DNA from: Citrobacter telavivensis | GTDB lineage: Bacteria > Pseudomonadota > Gammaproteobacteria > Enterobacterales > Enterobacteriaceae | Direction of reading: 5' to 3' | Length of the DNA: 64,000 nucleotides | Assembly (NCBI GenBank): GCA_009363175.1 | Contig: CP045205.1 | Coordinates: 1,054,001 to 1,118,000, forward strand | In this document: in pieces, positions 60,051-64,000 of the stretch | How the letters are laid out: each line of letters starts with the position of its first letter | Numbering within the stretch: the stretch's first letter is position 1 | Made by a program: the position numbers and the translations under genes | Notes under the pieces: generated by a model | Database searches by the model: none | Told to the model about the DNA's origin: nothing | What the model saw: the letters and a program-made list of their open reading frames with translations, nothing else

Positions 60051-60581
60051 TTATTTCTTCGCGGCGCGCTCGAAGGAGGCAATGATTTCAGCTTTAGCGG
60101 CTTCAGCGTTGTCCCAACCGTCCACTTTCACCCACTTGCCTTTTTCGAGATCTTTGTAGTGCTCGAAGAAGTGCGTGATCTGTGCTTTCAGCAGTTCCGG
60201 CAGGTCGTTCACATCTTTGATGTGATCGTACTCTTTGCTCAGTTTGGTGTGCGGCACGGCAACCAGTTTCGCATCTTCACCGGATTCGTCGGTCATTTTC
60301 AGTACGCCAACCGGACGGCAGCGGATAACGGAGCCAGGTTCCAGCGGATACGGGGTCGGGACCAGAACGTCAACCGGATCACCGTCCAGAGACAGTGTGT
60401 GGTTGATGTAACCGTAGTTGCACGGATAGAACATCGCGGTGGACATGAAGCGGTCAACGAACAGTGCGCCGCTCTCTTTGTCGACTTCGTATTTGATCGG
60501 ATCTGCGTTAGCCGGGATCTCGATAACAACGTAGATATCTTCCGGCAGGTCTTTACCTGCTGGGACGTTGAGTAAGCTCAT
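60051..60581 (-). CDS. ppa: Inorganic pyrophosphatase
   Basis: Ppa hydrolyses pyrophosphate to phosphate, pulling biosynthetic reactions forward. The start at 60581 (MSLLNVPAGKDLPEDIY) after AAAGGAAAC gives 176 residues, as in E. coli; a frame open by ten more codons is not needed. Metal ligands Asp66, Asp68, Asp71 (SLDGDPVDVLV) and Asp103 are present in the family I signature. The protein forms hexamers in the cytoplasm. It is divergent from ytfQ. Confidence 0.98.
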   Translation of the reverse strand: MSLLNVPAGKDLPEDIYVVIEIPANADPIKYEVDKESGALFVDRFMSTAMFYPCNYGYINHTLSLDGDPVDVLVPTPYPLEPGSVIRCRPVGVLKMTDESGEDAKLVAVPHTKLSKEYDHIKDVNDLPELLKAQITHFFEHYKDLEKGKWVKVDGWDNAEAAKAEIIASFERAAKK

Positions 60582-60797
60582 GTCTGTTTCCTTTAACTGT
60601 GTCGTAAACAAGTGGCGAGTATTATAGCGATCTCGCGACGAATGTCTTCGCCTGATTTTGTTTTCACTCGCCTCGTACCGGTCTTTTCAGACCACTTGCA
60701 TGACAGGAAAATCCATATCTTCAGCCGCTTTTTTCATAGGGAAATGGAAGCGATTACAAACTTGTGATTAACGTTCTATTTACTTTTTTGAAGTGTG

Positions 60798-60818
60798 ATG
60801 TAACGCAATCCGTTACAT
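60798..60818. promoter_or_regulatory. 21-bp palindrome upstream of ytfQ
   Basis: ATGTAACG-CAATC-CGTTACAT has two perfect 8-base arms. It lies 71-91 bases before the ytfQ start and 12 bases before a TATAGT -10 element (60830-60835), so its position fits a repressor or activator site. A hairpin in RNA is less likely, since it would fall upstream of the start site. The regulator is unknown. Confidence 0.65.
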
Positions 60819-60888
60819 GCTCGATTGTCTATAGTTTTTTCGCGACTGTTTCTTAACCAACAATAACCTACCCTACGAGGACACAGTT

Positions 60889-61845
60889 ATGTGGAAGCGC
60901 TTACTTATCGTCACAGCAGTTTCGGCAGCCATGTCGTCTATGGCCATGGCCGCCCCATTAACCGTAGGATTTTCGCAGGTCGGCTCTGAGTCCGGCTGGC
61001 GCGCCGCAGAGACCAACGTGGCGAAAAGCGAGGCCGAGAAGCGCGGCATTACGCTGAAAATCGCTGACGGTCAGCAAAAGCAGGAAAACCAGATTAAAGC
61101 CGTGCGTTCATTTGTCGCTCAGGGCGTTGATGCCATCTTCATTGCGCCGGTGGTGGCGACAGGATGGGAGCCGGTGCTGAAGGAAGCGAAAGATGCCGAG
61201 ATTCCGGTCTTCCTGCTTGATCGTTCCATCGATGTAAAAGACAAATCTCTCTATATGACCACCGTCACCGCCAACAACGTGCTTGAAGGCCAACTGATCG
61301 GTGACTGGCTGATCAAAGAGGTTAATGGTAAGCCGTGTAATGTGGTTGAGTTACAGGGCACCGTCGGCGCCAGTGTGGCCATTGACCGTAAGAAAGGGTT
61401 TGCTGAGGCCATTGCCAAAGCGCCAAACATCAAAATCATCCGTTCCCAGTCCGGTGACTTCACCCGCAGTAAAGGTAAAGAGGTCATGGAAAGCTTTATC
61501 AAAGCGGAGAACAACGGCAAGAACATCTGCATGGTTTACGCCCATAACGATGACATGGTGATCGGTGCTATCCAGGCTATCAAAGAAGCGGGGCTGAAGC
61601 CGGGCAAAGATATTCTGACCGGTTCTATCGACGGCGTACCGGACATTTATAAAGCAATGATTGACGGTGAAGCGAATGCCAGCGTTGAACTGACGCCGAA
61701 CATGGCGGGTCCAGCCTTCGACGCACTCGAGAAGTTCAAGAAAGATGGCACGATGCCTGAGAAGGTCACTATCACCAAATCGACGCTGTACCTGCCGGAT
61801 ACCGCGAAAGAAGAGTTAGAGAAGAAGAAAAACATGGGCTACTAA
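60889..61845 (+). CDS. ytfQ: Galactofuranose ABC transporter substrate-binding protein YtfQ
   Basis: YtfQ is the periplasmic binding protein of the furanose-specific ABC importer; the E. coli protein prefers galactofuranose. The 318-residue product equals E. coli. A signal peptide (about 1-21, ending AMAA) precedes a two-lobed sugar-binding fold of the RbsB type, with VGFSQVGSESGWRAAET, DRSIDVKDKSLY and SIDGVPDIYKAMIDGEANAS as hallmarks. It is followed by a BIME and then ytfR, so the binding protein is probably made in excess over the rest. Confidence 0.96.
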   Translation: MWKRLLIVTAVSAAMSSMAMAAPLTVGFSQVGSESGWRAAETNVAKSEAEKRGITLKIADGQQKQENQIKAVRSFVAQGVDAIFIAPVVATGWEPVLKEAKDAEIPVFLLDRSIDVKDKSLYMTTVTANNVLEGQLIGDWLIKEVNGKPCNVVELQGTVGASVAIDRKKGFAEAIAKAPNIKIIRSQSGDFTRSKGKEVMESFIKAENNGKNICMVYAHNDDMVIGAIQAIKEAGLKPGKDILTGSIDGVPDIYKAMIDGEANASVELTPNMAGPAFDALEKFKKDGTMPEKVTITKSTLYLPDTAKEELEKKKNMGY

Positions 61846-61878
61846 GTTCAGACCCGTTCTGGTGGCATACCTTACACC

Positions 61879-61952
61879 GTAGGCCTGATAAGCGAAGCGC
61901 CATCAGGCAAATGTTCTGCCGGATGGCGGCGTAACGGCCTTATCCGGCCTAC
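61879..61952. repeat. BIME between ytfQ and ytfR
   Basis: GTAGGCCTGATAAGCGAAGCGCCATCAGGCA is followed by TGCCGGATGGCGGCGTAACGGCCTTATCCGGCCTAC. Two inverted REP units sit inside the operon. Such elements protect the upstream mRNA from 3' exonucleases. Confidence 0.9.
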
Positions 61953-61987
61953 GGGCCTACGGCCACGCTTTGTACCGGAGGAAGATC

Positions 61988-63490
61988 ATGACGACTGAAC
62001 AACACCAGGAGATCCTCCGTACAGAGGGGTTAAGTAAATTCTTTCCTGGCGTCAAAGCGCTGGATAACGTCGATTTCAGCCTGCGTCGCGGGGAAATCAT
62101 GGCGCTGCTCGGCGAGAACGGCGCCGGAAAATCCACGCTCATTAAAGCGCTGACCGGCGTCTATCACGCCGATCGCGGTACCATCTGGCTGGAAGGCAGC
62201 GCCATCTCCCCCAGAAATACCGCTCATGCTCAACAGCTGGGCATTGGCACGGTGTATCAGGAAGTGAACCTGCTGCCGAATATGTCGGTGGCGGACAATC
62301 TGTTTATTGGTCGTGAGCCTAAGCGCTTTGGCCTGCTGCGGCGCAAAGAGATGGAAAAGCGCGCCACGGAACTGATGGCGTCTTACGGCTTTTCCCTCGA
62401 CGTGCGCGAACCGCTGAACCGCTATTCGGTGGCGATGCAACAGATCGTGGCTATCTGCCGGGCGATCGATCTTTCCGCTAAAGTCCTGATCCTCGATGAA
62501 CCCACCGCCAGCCTCGATACGCAAGAGGTTGAGATGCTGTTCGGCCTGATGCGTCATCTGCGCGATCGCGGCGTGAGTCTGATCTTCGTTACCCATTTTC
62601 TCGATCAGGTCTATCAGGTTAGCGATCGGATCACCGTCCTGCGTAACGGCAGTTTTGTCGGCTGCCGTGAAACCCGCGAGCTGCCGCAGATAGAACTGGT
62701 CAAAATGATGCTGGGACGCGAGCTGGACACCCATGCGCTACAGCGCGCGGGACGCACCTTGCTTAGCGACAAACCGGTTGCCGCGTTCAAAAATTTCGGT
62801 AAGAAGGGGACTATCTCCCCGTTCGATCTCGACGTTCGTCCCGGTGAGATCGTCGGTCTGGCTGGACTGCTCGGATCCGGACGCACCGAAACGGCTGAGG
62901 TGATCTTCGGCATCAAACCGGCGGACAGCGGCAGCGCACAGATCAAAGGCAAAGCGCAGACGCTGCGATCCCCTCACCAGGCGTCATGCCTGGGAATCGG
63001 TTTTTGCCCGGAGGACCGGAAAACGGACGGCATTATTGCCGCCGCCTCGGTGCGGGAAAATATCATCCTGGCGCTACAGGCCCAGCGCGGTTGGCTGCGG
63101 CCGATTGCGCGCAAAGAACAGAATGACATTGCCGAGCGGTTTATCCGCCAGCTTGGCATTCGCACCCCCAGCGCAGAACAGCCGATCGAATTTCTCTCCG
63201 GCGGCAACCAACAAAAAGTACTGCTGTCGCGCTGGCTACTGACCAAACCGCAGTTTCTGATCCTCGACGAACCGACGCGAGGGATCGACGTGGGGGCGCA
63301 TGCCGAGATTATCCGCCTGATCGAAACCCTGTGCGCTGATGGTCTGGCGTTGCTGGTGATCTCCTCGGAGCTGGAGGAACTGGTGGGGTATGCGGATCGG
63401 GTGATCATCATGCGTGACCGCAAACAGGTGGCGGAGATCCCGCTGGCTGAACTGTCCGTACCGGCGATCATGAACGCCATCGCGGCGTAA
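61988..63490 (+). CDS. ytfR: Galactofuranose ABC transporter ATP-binding protein YtfR
   Basis: YtfR is the fused double ATPase of the importer. The start at 61988 (MTTEQHQEIL) after GGAGGAA gives 500 residues, as in E. coli. The first nucleotide-binding domain has a full Walker A GENGAGKST (42-50), signature YSVAMQQI and Walker B LILDEPTASLD. The second has a degenerate Walker A GLLGSGRTE without Lys, as in RbsA and MglA, with LSGGNQQKV and LILDEPTRG. It is followed after 10 bases by ytfT. Confidence 0.96.
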   Translation: MTTEQHQEILRTEGLSKFFPGVKALDNVDFSLRRGEIMALLGENGAGKSTLIKALTGVYHADRGTIWLEGSAISPRNTAHAQQLGIGTVYQEVNLLPNMSVADNLFIGREPKRFGLLRRKEMEKRATELMASYGFSLDVREPLNRYSVAMQQIVAICRAIDLSAKVLILDEPTASLDTQEVEMLFGLMRHLRDRGVSLIFVTHFLDQVYQVSDRITVLRNGSFVGCRETRELPQIELVKMMLGRELDTHALQRAGRTLLSDKPVAAFKNFGKKGTISPFDLDVRPGEIVGLAGLLGSGRTETAEVIFGIKPADSGSAQIKGKAQTLRSPHQASCLGIGFCPEDRKTDGIIAAASVRENIILALQAQRGWLRPIARKEQNDIAERFIRQLGIRTPSAEQPIEFLSGGNQQKVLLSRWLLTKPQFLILDEPTRGIDVGAHAEIIRLIETLCADGLALLVISSELEELVGYADRVIIMRDRKQVAEIPLAELSVPAIMNAIAA

Positions 63491-63500
63491 GGAGACTCTT

Positions 63501-64000
63501 GTGATGCCCCAATCTCTCCCGCAAACCACGCCGCCGAAGCGACGCTTTCGCTGGCCGACCGGCATGCCGCAACTCATTGCGCTGCTGCTGGTGCTGCTGG
63601 TGGACAGCCTTGTCGCCCCCCACTTTTACCAGATTGTGTTGCAGGACGGGCGTCTGTTCGGCAGTCCAATCGATATCCTGAACCGCGCCGCCCCCGTCGC
63701 ATTGCTGGCAATAGGGATGACGCTGGTGATTGCCACAGGCGGCATTGACCTTTCCGTTGGCGCGGTGATGGCGATTGCCGGGGCCACGACCGCCGCGATG
63801 ACCGTCGCGGGTCACAGCTTGCCGGTGGTGCTGCTCGCCGCGTTGGGGACCGGCGTTCTGGCCGGCCTGTGGAACGGCGTTCTGGTGGCAATCCTCAAAA
63901 TTCAGCCCTTTGTCGCCACGCTGATCCTGATGGTGGCGGGGCGCGGCGTGGCGCAACTGATCACCTCCGGACAGATTGTCACCTTCGACTCGTCCACGCT
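63501..64000 (+). CDS. ytfT: Galactofuranose ABC transporter permease YtfT, 3' truncated by window edge
   Basis: This is the first 166 codons of YtfT (E. coli 341 residues), one of two permeases of the furanose importer, the other being YjfF. It starts with GTG-ATG (63501 or 63504); AAGGAG precedes the GTG by 6 bases. The visible part starts MMPQSLPQTTPPKRRFRWPT and has at least four hydrophobic helices, with the BPD_transp_2 motif GMTLVIATGGIDLSVGAVMA. The frame is open to the window end. Confidence 0.95.
   Translation, partial: MMPQSLPQTTPPKRRFRWPTGMPQLIALLLVLLVDSLVAPHFYQIVLQDGRLFGSPIDILNRAAPVALLAIGMTLVIATGGIDLSVGAVMAIAGATTAAMTVAGHSLPVVLLAALGTGVLAGLWNGVLVAILKIQPFVATLILMVAGRGVAQLITSGQIVTFDSST

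Overview
This window is a 64 kb chromosomal segment from a gamma-proteobacterium of the family Enterobacteriaceae, very close to Escherichia, Salmonella and Citrobacter. Nearly every gene can be matched to the E. coli K-12 interval from epmA to ytfT, in the same order and with almost the same protein lengths. Repeated REP/BIME palindromes of the E. coli type (core GCCGGATG...CATCCGGC) support this. The differences from K-12 suggest Citrobacter or a near relative, which is an inference. No phage, transposase, integrase or CRISPR array was seen.

Layout. Positions 1-7124: end of epmA, then mscM-psd and rsgA on the minus strand and orn on the plus strand. Positions 7234-8064: promoter and three near-identical tRNA-Gly(GCC) genes, followed by a gene-free stretch with DnaA boxes at the place where E. 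coli carries the DnaA-titration locus datA. Positions 8065-19546: queG, divergent from the long operon nnr-tsaE-amiB-mutL-miaA-hfq-hflX-hflK-hflC. Positions 19633-27019: yjeT, purA, nsrR, rnr, rlmB, aidB. The yjfI-yjfC block found here in K-12 is absent. Positions 27057-30181: stress-type DUF1471 genes yjfN, bsmA and yjfY, the esterase yjfP, and a TSUP-family permease where K-12 has the ula ascorbate genes. Positions 30281-31833: ribosomal operon rpsF-priB-rpsR-rplI with its S6:S18 leader. Positions 31925-45722: a DMT exporter, ytfB, fklB, cycA, ytfE, an AraC regulator with ytfF, qorB/qorR, cpdB, cysQ, ytfJ, ytfK and paeA (ytfL).

Positions 45867-53180 hold an accessory catabolic cluster between paeA and msrA, which are neighbours in K-12. 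It has four different Gfo/Idh/MocA-type dehydrogenases and a GPH-family sugar symporter in one minus-strand operon, with a divergent LacI-type regulator and operator-like palindromes between them. This is the least understood part of the window and the best candidate for undescribed biology. Positions 53183-64000 return to the core order: msrA, tamA-tamB-ytfP, ppa, and the galactofuranose ABC transporter ytfQ-ytfR-ytfT, cut by the window end.

How the parts work together. The left half is mostly information processing and envelope housekeeping: ribosome maturation, tRNA modification and repair, RNA decay, mismatch repair, the HflKC protease regulator and cell-division amidase. NsrR (21450) is expected to control ytfE (36914) in the same window through a clear operator at 36941-36963. 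Start codons were set by comparison with remembered E. coli protein lengths and by visible ribosome-binding sites. Several genes use GTG or TTG (rsgA, hflX, nsrR, tamA, ytfT). All family assignments are from sequence reading without database searches.
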